Of a DNA stretch of 64,000 nt, positions 1 through 9,197 are shown piece after piece. The stretch is from Algoriphagus oliviformis (GTDB lineage: Bacteria; Bacteroidota; Bacteroidia; Cytophagales; Cyclobacteriaceae), in the NCBI RefSeq assembly GCF_017254915.1, contig NZ_JAFKCT010000001.1:1230808-1294807 (forward strand), written 5' to 3'. Under the pieces are notes generated by a model. The model did not search any database. It saw only the letters and a list, made by a program, of their open reading frames with translations, and was not told where the DNA came from. Each line of letters begins with the position of its first letter. Positions within the stretch are counted from its first letter, which is position 1. The position numbers were made by a program, and so were the translations under genes.

Positions 1-500
1 ACGGCCGCGGTAGAAGAAAGAAGCAGTCCGAATATGCAGTTCAGCTGGCTGAGAAGCAAAAGGCAAAATACATCTACGGCGTGTTGGAAAGACAATTTGC
101 CAAGATGTTTGACATCGCTTCCAGAAAGTCCGGTATCACCGGTGAAAACCTCCTGCAGCTTCTCGAAGCTCGTCTGGACAACACCGTGTACAGACTCGGA
201 ATCGCCCCTACCCGTCGTGGCGCAAGACAGCTTGTATCGCACAAGCACGTCCTGGTCAACGGAGAAGTGGTCAACATTCCTTCCTATACTTTGAAGCCAG
301 GTGATGTGGTTTCCGTAAGAGAGCGTTCTAAGTCTCTGGAAGCCATCACCAGCAGCCTTGCAGGCAAAGCAGCAAACAGATATCCTTGGTTAGAGTGGGA
401 TAATGCTTCTTTGGCAGGCAAATTCGTCAGTGTCCCTGGTAGAGATGATATTCCTGAGAATATCAAGGAGCAGCTCATTGTCGAACTTTACTCTAAGTAA
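1..500 (+). CDS. rpsD: 30S ribosomal protein S4, 5'-truncated by window edge
   Basis: Ribosomal protein S4 is a primary 16S rRNA binder that nucleates assembly of the small subunit body. The open frame is already running at base 3 and has no start in the window, so about 35-40 N-terminal residues are missing. The visible part opens with the basic stretch [12 protein letters not shown] and goes on through the S4 RNA-binding domain, with [10 protein letters not shown] and the [11 protein letters not shown] motif. It ends at TAA (498-500). It lies 36 bp before rpoA and 1 kb before rplQ, the usual alpha-operon order, so co-transcription with them is likely. Confidence 0.97.
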   Translation, partial: GRGRRKKQSEYAVQLAEKQKAKYIYGVLERQFAKMFDIASRKSGITGENLLQLLEARLDNTVYRLGIAPTRRGARQLVSHKHVLVNGEVVNIPSYTLKPGDVVSVRERSKSLEAITSSLAGKAANRYPWLEWDNASLAGKFVSVPGRDDIPENIKEQLIVELYSK

Positions 501-536
501 TTTTACTATTTTCAGCTAAAAACCAGAACGAGATAT

Positions 537-1526
537 ATGTCCATACTAGCATTTCAAATGCCCGAAAAAGTGGTGATGGAAAAAGCCGATGACTTTCATG
601 GCTTGTTCACTTTCAAACCGCTCGAAAAAGGCTATGGAGTTACCATCGGTAACGCCCTGAGAAGAATCTTGCTTTCTTCTTTGGAAGGATACGCCATCAC
701 TTCTATCAAAATCCCAGGAGTGGTACACGAATTCTCAACCATCGAAGGCGTAGTGGAAGACGTGACTGATATCATTTTGAACCTGAAGCAGGTGAGATTC
801 AAGAAAGTGCACGAAGCATTTGACGGAAAGATCACCGTGGAGATCAAAAACCAGTCTGTTTTCACCGCAGGGGACATTGCTAAGTTCACTTCTTCCTTTG
901 AGATCCTCAATCCGGACCTGGTCATCTGTCACATCGACGAGACCAAAAACTTCGAGATCGAGATCACCATCGAAAAAGGCAGAGGCTATCTCCCAGCTGA
1001 AGAATCCAAGCCCAAAGAGCAGGTGTTTGGCCAGATCGCCATCGACGCCATCTTCACGCCCATCAAGAACGTGAAGTACAGCGTGGAAAACACCCGTGTA
1101 GAGCAGAAGACTGACTTCGAAAAACTGATCCTGGAAGTATCTACGGATGGTTCTATCCACCCTGAGAAGGCACTTCAGGAGTCAGCCAAGATCCTCATCC
1201 AGCACTTCATGCTGTTCTCTGACCAGACTATGGTCCTTGACTCTACCGGTGTGGCCGAGCCAGAGCCTATCGACGAGGAATTCCTCCACATGCGCAAGCT
1301 TCTCAAGACTTCCCTGAGCGACCTGGACCTTTCCGTCCGCGCGTTCAACTGTCTGAAGGCCGCCGACGTGAGGACTCTCGGCGACCTCGCCAGACTCGAG
1401 ATCTCTGACATGATGAAGTTCAGAAACTTCGGTAAGAAGTCCCTGGCCGAACTCGAGCAGCTGATCCAAGAGAAAGGTCTGACCTTTGGGATGGATATTT
1501 CTAAGTACAAACTTGACGAAGAATAA
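537..1526 (+). CDS. rpoA: DNA-directed RNA polymerase subunit alpha
   Basis: The alpha subunit dimerises to start RNA polymerase assembly, and its C-terminal domain contacts UP elements and activators. The 329-residue length is normal. The N-terminal domain (about 1-230) carries the family signature [17 protein letters not shown]. An acidic linker leads to the C-terminal domain (about 255-320), with [16 protein letters not shown] and the helix-hairpin-helix stretch [11 protein letters not shown]. It sits between rpsD and rplQ, with only 6 bp to rplQ, so the three are surely one transcript. No Shine-Dalgarno sequence is visible before the ATG, as is usual in Bacteroidota. Confidence 0.99.
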   Translation: MSILAFQMPEKVVMEKADDFHGLFTFKPLEKGYGVTIGNALRRILLSSLEGYAITSIKIPGVVHEFSTIEGVVEDVTDIILNLKQVRFKKVHEAFDGKITVEIKNQSVFTAGDIAKFTSSFEILNPDLVICHIDETKNFEIEITIEKGRGYLPAEESKPKEQVFGQIAIDAIFTPIKNVKYSVENTRVEQKTDFEKLILEVSTDGSIHPEKALQESAKILIQHFMLFSDQTMVLDSTGVAEPEPIDEEFLHMRKLLKTSLSDLDLSVRAFNCLKAADVRTLGDLARLEISDMMKFRNFGKKSLAELEQLIQEKGLTFGMDISKYKLDEE

Positions 1527-1532
1527 TATACA

Positions 1533-2066
1533 ATGAGACACGGTAAGAAAATTAACCACCTAGGAAGGACCGCTCCGCACAGGAAGGCGATGCTTTCTAA
1601 CATGGCAACTTCTCTGATTCTTCACAAGCGTATCTCCACGACGCTTGCCAAGGCAAAAGAATTGAAGAAGTTTGTTGAGCCTCTGGTGACCAGAGCTAAA
1701 GAAGATACTACTCACAACAGACGTGTAGCTTTCTCCTACCTGAAGAGCAAAGAAGCCATCAAGGCTCTCTTTGGCGAGGTGATCGAGAAAGTAGGCACCC
1801 GTCCAGGAGGATACACCAGAATCATCAAGACTGGATTCCGTCTGGGTGACAACGCTGAAATGTGTATCATCGAGCTGGTAGATTTCAATGAACTGATGCT
1901 GAAAGACGCTCAGCCTGCCAAGAAGACCACCAGAAGATCCCGTAGAGGAGCTGGTGCTGCCAAGGCTACTGAAGCGCCTGTCGCTGCGGCTCCTGCCGCT
2001 GAAGCAAAAGCCGAAGAGCCTAGCGCTCCAGAGGCTTCTACCGAAAGCGAAAACGAAGAAAAGTAA
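1533..2066 (+). CDS. rplQ: 50S ribosomal protein L17 with Ala/Glu-rich tail
   Basis: L17 is a large-subunit protein near the exit tunnel. The N-terminus [20 protein letters not shown] and the later [19 protein letters not shown] are diagnostic. At 177 residues it is about 50 longer than the Escherichia coli protein. The core ends near residue 125; a basic patch ([10 protein letters not shown]) and then a low-complexity tail of Ala, Glu and Pro follow to the stop. Such tails are common in Bacteroidota L17 and probably disordered. It is the last gene of the alpha operon, and an intrinsic terminator follows at 2089-2121. Confidence 0.98.
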   Translation: MRHGKKINHLGRTAPHRKAMLSNMATSLILHKRISTTLAKAKELKKFVEPLVTRAKEDTTHNRRVAFSYLKSKEAIKALFGEVIEKVGTRPGGYTRIIKTGFRLGDNAEMCIIELVDFNELMLKDAQPAKKTTRRSRRGAGAAKATEAPVAAAPAAEAKAEEPSAPEASTESENEEK

Positions 2067-2088
2067 ATTGAAAATCACTTTAAATATC

Positions 2089-2121
2089 AAAAGGATTGGA
2101 CGCCCGTTCAATCCTTTTTTT
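2089..2121 (+). terminator. Intrinsic terminator of the rpsD-rpoA-rplQ operon
   Basis: The perfect stem AAAAGGATTG / CAATCCTTTT surrounds the short loop GACGCCCGTT and runs into seven T residues. It lies 22 bp after the rplQ stop and upstream of carA, so carA should have its own promoter. Confidence 0.9.
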
Positions 2122-2158
2122 ATACCCAATTGCCTTATCCTCCTTCCCAAGAATTGGT

Positions 2159-2166
2159 TAACTTTG
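2159..2166 (+). promoter_or_regulatory. Probable carA promoter, -7 box
   Basis: TAACTTTG matches the Bacteroidota -7 consensus TAnnTTTG exactly. It lies 16 bp before the carA ATG and after the rplQ terminator. No TTG -33 element is visible at the usual spacing, so the assignment rests on the -7 box and the context. Confidence 0.5.
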
Positions 2167-2182
2167 GGCAACTTTCAAGAAA

Positions 2183-4586
<2,404 letters not shown>

Positions 4587-4608
4587 ATCGGGTTCTTTCC
4601 CATAAATG

Positions 4609-4641
4609 GACAGCCTGCCTTTGGTAGGCTGTCTTTTTTTT
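4609..4641 (+). terminator. Intrinsic terminator after eno
   Basis: The hairpin GACAGCCTGCC / GGTAGGCTGTC has one G-T wobble and a two-base loop, and is followed by eight T residues. It starts 22 bp after the eno stop. Confidence 0.9.
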
Positions 4642-4681
4642 GCACCATTTTTGTACCTTAAGCAGGCAATAGAATTTTGAG

Positions 4682-4969
4682 ATGAAGAAGCTTTGGAAGT
4701 ACGGCAGCAATTTTTACGCATTGGCGATCCTGTTTTTTATGTTTTGGATGCTGTTTATTGACTCCAACAATGTGGTGAACCACTTTCGCCTCAGCCAGAA
4801 GCTGAACCAGCTGGAAGACCAGAAGGAATTTTACCTGGAGAAAAAGGAAAAAATCAAGGCCGAGCGGGAAGAGTTGATGAGCAACCCCCAACTTCTGGAG
4901 AAGTTTGCCCGTGAGAGATACTTGATGAAAAAGCCAACTGAAGATCTATATGTCATTGTTGAAAAATAA
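4682..4969 (+). CDS. DivIC/FtsB-like septum formation initiator
   Basis: This 95-residue bitopic membrane protein is of the septum formation initiator family, which links early and late divisome proteins through a periplasmic coiled coil. A short cytoplasmic N-terminus (MKKLWKYGSN) precedes one transmembrane helix (about 11-28, rich in F, L, I and M). A heptad-like charged coiled coil follows (about 35-70, LSQKLNQLEDQKEFYLEKK), then the conserved tail EKFARERYLMKKPTEDLYV. It comes directly after the eno terminator; eno-DivIC adjacency occurs widely in bacteria. Its end overlaps the next gene by 20 bp, so the two are probably translationally coupled. Confidence 0.9.
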   Translation: MKKLWKYGSNFYALAILFFMFWMLFIDSNNVVNHFRLSQKLNQLEDQKEFYLEKKEKIKAEREELMSNPQLLEKFARERYLMKKPTEDLYVIVEK

Positions 4970-5498
4970 CCTGCTCCTGCTAGCCTTTGTAGGGGCTTTT
5001 TTGCTTTCAGGCCAGGCTCAGGCCCAGCGCGAGATCTATTCCGATTCTATCCCCTTCAAGGATCGCCTGTATTTTGGAGGAAATCTTGGCCTCCAGTTTG
5101 GCACCGTGACGCTTGTGGACGTGTCTCCGCTGGTGGGTGTCATGATCACCCCTAGGCTCTCTGGGGGAGTCGGCGCGACCTTTCAGTACTATGACGACAG
5201 CAGGTTTTATGGAGCCGAAGGCACGTCCTATGGCGGACGCGTATTCGGCAGATACAATGTGCTTCCCAACATCTTTGGCCAGGTAGAGTACGAGTCCATC
5301 AACTGGGAGGCCTATGACTATTTCGTCGAGGATTACCGTAGGATCTGGTCCAACGCTCTTTTCGTGGGAGCGGGCTACTTTGCCCCCTTTGGAAACAGGG
5401 GCGGGGCCAACTTTACCTTTCTGTACAACGTGCTGCATGACAACCATAATTCCTACTACGCCGAACCATATGTGATTCGTGTCGGTTTTGTCATGTGA
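4950..5498 (+). CDS. Small outer-membrane beta-barrel protein
   Basis: This is a 182-residue exported protein of unknown role. A signal peptide (MSLLKNNLLLLAFVGAFLLSG, cleavage after AQA) precedes a Gly/aromatic-rich body of alternating hydrophobic strands such as YFGGNLGLQFGTVTLV and GGRVFGRYNVLPNIFGQVEYE. It ends in a C-terminal strand, VIRVGFVM. The size and strand pattern suggest an eight-stranded barrel, but no specific family was recognised. It starts inside the divIC-like gene, so the ATG is set by that overlap and by the signal peptide. The cysE start follows 19 bp after the stop, so these genes may form one transcript. Confidence 0.75.
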   Translation: MSLLKNNLLLLAFVGAFLLSGQAQAQREIYSDSIPFKDRLYFGGNLGLQFGTVTLVDVSPLVGVMITPRLSGGVGATFQYYDDSRFYGAEGTSYGGRVFGRYNVLPNIFGQVEYESINWEAYDYFVEDYRRIWSNALFVGAGYFAPFGNRGGANFTFLYNVLHDNHNSYYAEPYVIRVGFVM

Positions 5499-5517
5499 GC
5501 ATCCCAAATTCAGCAGC

Positions 5518-6366
5518 ATGGATTCCTTGATCAAGAAGATTCACCAGGCACACCAGCACTCTTTCGATTTTCCGGCACCCAAGGTGATCCATCAGTTTCT
5601 AGAAGACCTCTTGGGATTGATGTTTCCGGAGTTTTCTGCCCACACGATCCGGGAGGAAGAGGATGTCAAATCCAGCCTGGAGATGCTGCAGGCCAATCTT
5701 TCCCACATACTTTCCAGAAACTCCCACCTGCATGACGGAGACGGGGAGCAGCTTGCCCAGTATTTTTTTGACAGCTTGGAGCGCGTATTTGACTGGATCA
5801 ATCAAGACGTGGACGCGATGTATGCGGGAGACCCTGCCGCCAAGTCCCGCACCGAGATCATCAGGAGCTATCCAGGCTTCTATGCCATATCAGCCTATCG
5901 CATTGCCAACGTCCTTCATCGCCTGGGCGTGGCGATAGTGCCCAGGATGATCACCGAGCATGCGCACAGCAAGACCGGCGTGGACATCCATCCCGGAGCC
6001 ACCATCGGCCAGCACTTCTGCATAGACCACGGCACGGGAGTGGTGATCGGGGAGACCACGGTCATCGGCGACCAGGTGAAGGTTTACCAGGGCGTGACCC
6101 TGGGGGCCTTGAGTGTGGAGAAATCCGACGCGGACATCAAGCGCCATCCCACCATCGAAGACCATGTGGTGATCTACTCCGGGGCGACTATCCTAGGCGG
6201 AAAGACCGTCATCGGCAAAAACAGCGTCATCGGCGGCAACGTCTGGCTGACCAAGTCCGTGGCGCCAAATTCCAAAGTGTATTACCAAACCCAGATGCAC
6301 CATGAGGCTGGTGCAGCGACGGATCTTTATATTTTCAAAAACGACTTTGACGAAATGGGCGAATAA
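5518..6366 (+). CDS. cysE: Serine O-acetyltransferase
   Basis: CysE acetylates L-serine with acetyl-CoA to O-acetylserine, the first committed step of cysteine synthesis. The frame is open from 5479, but that start would overlap the previous gene; the ATG at 5518 (MDSLIKKIHQ) gives a 282-residue protein. An alpha-helical N-terminal region (1-145) leads to a left-handed beta-helix of hexapeptide repeats (about 165-260): GVDIHPGATIGQHFCIDHGTG, then VVIGETTVIGD and ATILGGKTVIGKNSVIGGN. The catalytic His/Asp lie in the IDHGTG segment. The C-terminus lacks the classic GDGI-type inhibitory tail. cysM lies 76 bp downstream. Confidence 0.96.
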   Translation: MDSLIKKIHQAHQHSFDFPAPKVIHQFLEDLLGLMFPEFSAHTIREEEDVKSSLEMLQANLSHILSRNSHLHDGDGEQLAQYFFDSLERVFDWINQDVDAMYAGDPAAKSRTEIIRSYPGFYAISAYRIANVLHRLGVAIVPRMITEHAHSKTGVDIHPGATIGQHFCIDHGTGVVIGETTVIGDQVKVYQGVTLGALSVEKSDADIKRHPTIEDHVVIYSGATILGGKTVIGKNSVIGGNVWLTKSVAPNSKVYYQTQMHHEAGAATDLYIFKNDFDEMGE

Positions 6367-6442
6367 GGGCTGTTCCCTTTTCCCGCCAGGTCATCATGTC
6401 CTGGCAGACCGCTCCTGTCAATTTCCACTTTCCCCCTGACCC

Positions 6443-7321
6443 ATGAAACTCTTTGAACTGATAGGCAATACGCCGCTCGTGGAGCTCGAGCATATCCCCC
6501 AAAATCCCAAGGTGAAAATCTTCTGCAAGATGGAGGGACAAAACCCCGGCGGAAGCGTCAAGGATCGCGCGGCCTACAACATGATCCGCTCGGCCCTGGA
6601 CCGCGGGGATATCAAGCCCGGTGACAAGCTCGTGGAGGCCACCTCTGGCAACACCGGCATTGCCCTGGCCATGGTGGCCAAAGTCCTCGGTCTGGATATG
6701 ACGCTGATCATGCCGGACAACTCCACCAAAGAGCGTGTGCTGTCCATGGAGGCCTACGGTGCCAAGGTTATTCTGACCCCCGCGGCCCAGACCATCGAGT
6801 ATTCCCGCGTCTTGGCGGACAAGATGCGGGACGAGGAGGGCTACTACATGCTCAACCAGTTTGCCAACCCCGACAACTACCTCGCCCACTACTACACGAC
6901 CGGCCCGGAAATCTGGAAGGAAACCAACGGAACGATCACCCACTTCGTCTCCGCCATGGGCACCACCGGTACCATCATGGGCGTGTCCAGATTCCTGAAG
7001 CAAGTGAATTCGGATATCCAGATCGTGGGGACACAGCCTACGGATGGCTCCAGTATTCCTGGGATCCGCCGTTGGTCGCCGGAGTTTTTGCCGGAGATCT
7101 TTGAGTCCTCCAGGGTGGATCGCGTGATCGACGTGAGCCAAGACCAAGCGACGCAGATGACGCGGCGCATGGCCAAGGAAGAAGGCATACTCGCGGGCAT
7201 GAGCAGCGGGGGAGCCCTTCATGCCGCCATCGAGCTGTCCAAAGAGCTGAGCGAAGGAGTCATCGTCTGCATCACCTGCGACCGAGGCGATCGATATCTC
7301 AGCTCGGATTTGTTTGGGTGA
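6443..7321 (+). CDS. cysM: Cysteine synthase (O-acetylserine sulfhydrylase, CysM type)
   Basis: This PLP-dependent enzyme replaces the acetyl group of O-acetylserine with sulfide (or thiosulfate, for the B isozyme) to make cysteine. The 292-residue length is nearer CysM than CysK. The PLP lysine is residue 40 in NPGGSVKDRAA; the substrate loop EATSGNTGIALA (about 73-84) and a Gly-rich phosphate loop, MGTTGTIMG, follow. Directly after cysE, it completes a two-gene cysteine pathway. CysK cannot be excluded from sequence alone. The stop codon is the first three bases of a perfect 40-bp palindrome shared with the convergent neighbour. Confidence 0.94.
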   Translation: MKLFELIGNTPLVELEHIPQNPKVKIFCKMEGQNPGGSVKDRAAYNMIRSALDRGDIKPGDKLVEATSGNTGIALAMVAKVLGLDMTLIMPDNSTKERVLSMEAYGAKVILTPAAQTIEYSRVLADKMRDEEGYYMLNQFANPDNYLAHYYTTGPEIWKETNGTITHFVSAMGTTGTIMGVSRFLKQVNSDIQIVGTQPTDGSSIPGIRRWSPEFLPEIFESSRVDRVIDVSQDQATQMTRRMAKEEGILAGMSSGGALHAAIELSKELSEGVIVCITCDRGDRYLSSDLFG

Positions 7322-7358
7322 TGAATTGCCGTGGGCTTAAGCCCACGGCAATTCATCA
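7319..7358. repeat. Perfect 40-bp palindrome spanning two stop codons
   Basis: The left half is TGATGAATTGCCGTGGGCTT and the right half is its exact reverse complement, with no spacer. The first TGA is the cysM stop and the last TCA is the complement of the TGA stop of the minus-strand isomerase gene. In RNA either strand would fold into a 20-bp stem. A run of seven A residues follows on the + side and none is visible on the - side. It may act as a bidirectional terminator, or may be a REP-like repeat that has landed between converging genes. Confidence 0.95.
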
Positions 7359-8267
7359 AAAAAACCTTTTCATCTTCCCCAGACCCTCCTTCACTACCAC
7401 TTCGGCATCCATGGCGTAGTAGGTGGGGTTGAAGAGCTCCAGGGAAAGGATGATCTGTCCGCCTTTGGACTTGAGCGTGTCGGCGATTTCCTGCATGGGG
7501 GCGGCGCCGTCGCCGGGCATCACGCGATCCTTGTCCTGCTGCTCGGTGCGGGGAATGCTGGCCGGGAAGTCGTTCATATGGAAGATGTCGATCGCATGCC
7601 CGTCCAGCATCTTCATGCCTTCGAAGCCCGATCCGCCCCGGAAGAGGTGGTAGATGTCCGCCAGGATCTTGGCGTCTTTGTCGTCCGCCGCTGCGGCTAC
7701 GGCCATGGCCTGGCCCAGGTGGTAGAAGGAGGGAAAGGCCCCCCAAAACTCCAGCTGGGGCATGACGCCCGTTTTCCGTCCCAGCTCCAGCAGCTGCTTG
7801 TATTTTTCCCCAGTCCGTAGCAGGTCCAGCGGAGCCTCCGAGCCTATGGCCGGAGCGGCGACCCGCGGGCAGCCCAGCTCGGCGAGGATACCCATCTCTT
7901 TTTCCATCTGGGCAAAACCGGCTTTGCTCTTGGCCTCGTCCTGAGCCATCCAGGTAGGGAAACCTATGCAGTCAAAAAAGGCCAATCCTGCATCCGAAGC
8001 CAGTTTTTTCAGGGAGGCCAGGGTCTTGCCGCTTTCCACGTAGGCCTGGATCTCCATCATCCAGGGCTCAAATCCGTCGTAGCCAGCCTTGGCCGCAAGC
8101 TCGATGGTCTGGGGAAGGGAGAGTTTTTGCCCCCGGATGGTGCTGGTGTTGAGCGAAAATTGGAAGGTGCTTTCCTTCTTGGCTTCGGCTTGCGCCAAAA
8201 GGGGCGCGCCAGTCAGGGCTAGGGGCGTGAGAGCCAGGGTTTTCAGCAGGTTTCTTCGGCTAGTCAT
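7356..8267 (-). CDS. Tat-exported sugar phosphate isomerase/epimerase-like TIM barrel
   Basis: This 303-residue protein belongs to the xylose isomerase-like TIM-barrel superfamily (AP endonuclease 2 / hydroxypyruvate isomerase group). A twin-arginine type leader (MTSRRNLLKTLALTPLALTG, AxA-like cleavage near LLAQAEA) predicts periplasmic location. The barrel shows ELAAKAGYDGFEPW near 55-70, PQLEFWGAFPSFYHLGQAM (metal-binding Glu) and the late strand HAIDIFHMNDFPA with a metal-site His. The substrate is unknown. Exported paralogues often accompany Gfo/Idh/MocA oxidoreductases in sugar use, but those in this window lie 46 kb away. It converges on cysM. Confidence 0.85.
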   Translation of the reverse strand: MTSRRNLLKTLALTPLALTGAPLLAQAEAKKESTFQFSLNTSTIRGQKLSLPQTIELAAKAGYDGFEPWMMEIQAYVESGKTLASLKKLASDAGLAFFDCIGFPTWMAQDEAKSKAGFAQMEKEMGILAELGCPRVAAPAIGSEAPLDLLRTGEKYKQLLELGRKTGVMPQLEFWGAFPSFYHLGQAMAVAAAADDKDAKILADIYHLFRGGSGFEGMKMLDGHAIDIFHMNDFPASIPRTEQQDKDRVMPGDGAAPMQEIADTLKSKGGQIILSLELFNPTYYAMDAEVVVKEGLGKMKRFF

Positions 8268-8371
8268 GGGCTGTAGGTTTGGGTTGGCATTCCTTTCAAA
8301 CTGGAATTTTGCCGTTTATACATATTCCGTATAAATCCGTTGTCTTGGGATTTTCAATCGTAATTTAAGTC

Positions 8372-9073
8372 ATGCGAAAAATAATATTTTTCTTTTTCCT
8401 GCTTTCCTTTTTTGTTGGGAAAGGACTTTTTGCACAGGTAGTCGGGAGCAATCTGGCCTTTTTGCCCGAATACAAGGAGCGGCTGCCTTACTTCCAGGAG
8501 CTGATCACGGGCGGACAGTACCAAGAGCCCTCCCGTCTGATCGAGGGAGATCCCTATTATTATTCCCGACAATTCGAAAAAGGAAGCCTGACCATCAACG
8601 GGATCACCTATCCCGAGGTGCCGCTTTTGTACGACGTGTACCGTGACCAGGTCATCACCTTTCATCCCGTATTCAACCAGAAAATCCTCATCAAGCCCGA
8701 GAAGATAGACGGCTTTGCCTTGGCAAACGGCGCTCGATTCACTTATTTCCCCGGAAATGGGGGGCATGCGCGCGTAGGCAACGGGATCTATCAGGTCTTG
8801 GGCGAAAGTGGCTTCTATGCGCTGGCCAAGCGCTACAAGACCACCAAGTCCAAGCGGGAGCTTTCCAAATACGATGAAATCTACGTGGAAAAGACCGAGT
8901 ATTTCCTGTGGAAGGAGGGGGACTTTTTCTTGGTAGCCAAGGAAGGGAAGGTCTTGGACGTCTTGGGGCTGGAGAAGAGAGAGGTGAGGAAGCAGCTGAA
9001 GGCCAAGGGGCTGAACTTCAAGCGCAATCCGGAACCTTACCTCCAGTACATCATTACCTTGGCTCCGGGCTAG
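8372..9073 (+). CDS. Exported protein of unknown function
   Basis: This 233-residue protein was not assigned to a family. The signal peptide MRKIIFFFFLLSFFVGKGLF is followed by an AQ cleavage site. The mature part is rich in Tyr, Lys and Phe, with ITYPEVPLLYDVYRDQVITF and FTYFPGNGGHARVGNGIYQV suggestive of beta structure, then a charged C-terminal helix (LEKREVRKQLKAKG). It precedes the TonB receptor gene by 124 bp on the same strand, so it may be a periplasmic or surface partner of that system. The role is inferred only from position. Confidence 0.7.
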   Translation: MRKIIFFFFLLSFFVGKGLFAQVVGSNLAFLPEYKERLPYFQELITGGQYQEPSRLIEGDPYYYSRQFEKGSLTINGITYPEVPLLYDVYRDQVITFHPVFNQKILIKPEKIDGFALANGARFTYFPGNGGHARVGNGIYQVLGESGFYALAKRYKTTKSKRELSKYDEIYVEKTEYFLWKEGDFFLVAKEGKVLDVLGLEKREVRKQLKAKGLNFKRNPEPYLQYIITLAPG

Positions 9074-9142
9074 CATCAGGCTGGGAACGGCGTTTCGACC
9101 CCTTCCACATCGCGAGAGATGGCTTAGGCCCGAGCCGATGGG

Positions 9143-9166
9143 CGGTCTCCATTCCGGTGGGGACCG
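9143..9166 (+). repeat. Hairpin upstream of the TonB receptor gene
   Basis: CGGTCTCC pairs with GGGGACCG (one wobble) across an eight-base loop in the 124-bp gap before the receptor gene. There is no T run, so a terminator is unlikely; it may be a leader structure or chance. Confidence 0.3.
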
Positions 9167-9197
9167 TGCAGATTACTTACAGTGAACCCAAAATAGA

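Noticed and set aside
8290..8340. TATAC/GTATA symmetrical stretch upstream of the isomerase gene considered as an operator
   Set aside because: The dyad is imperfect and single; no regulator lies nearby and no second copy was found.
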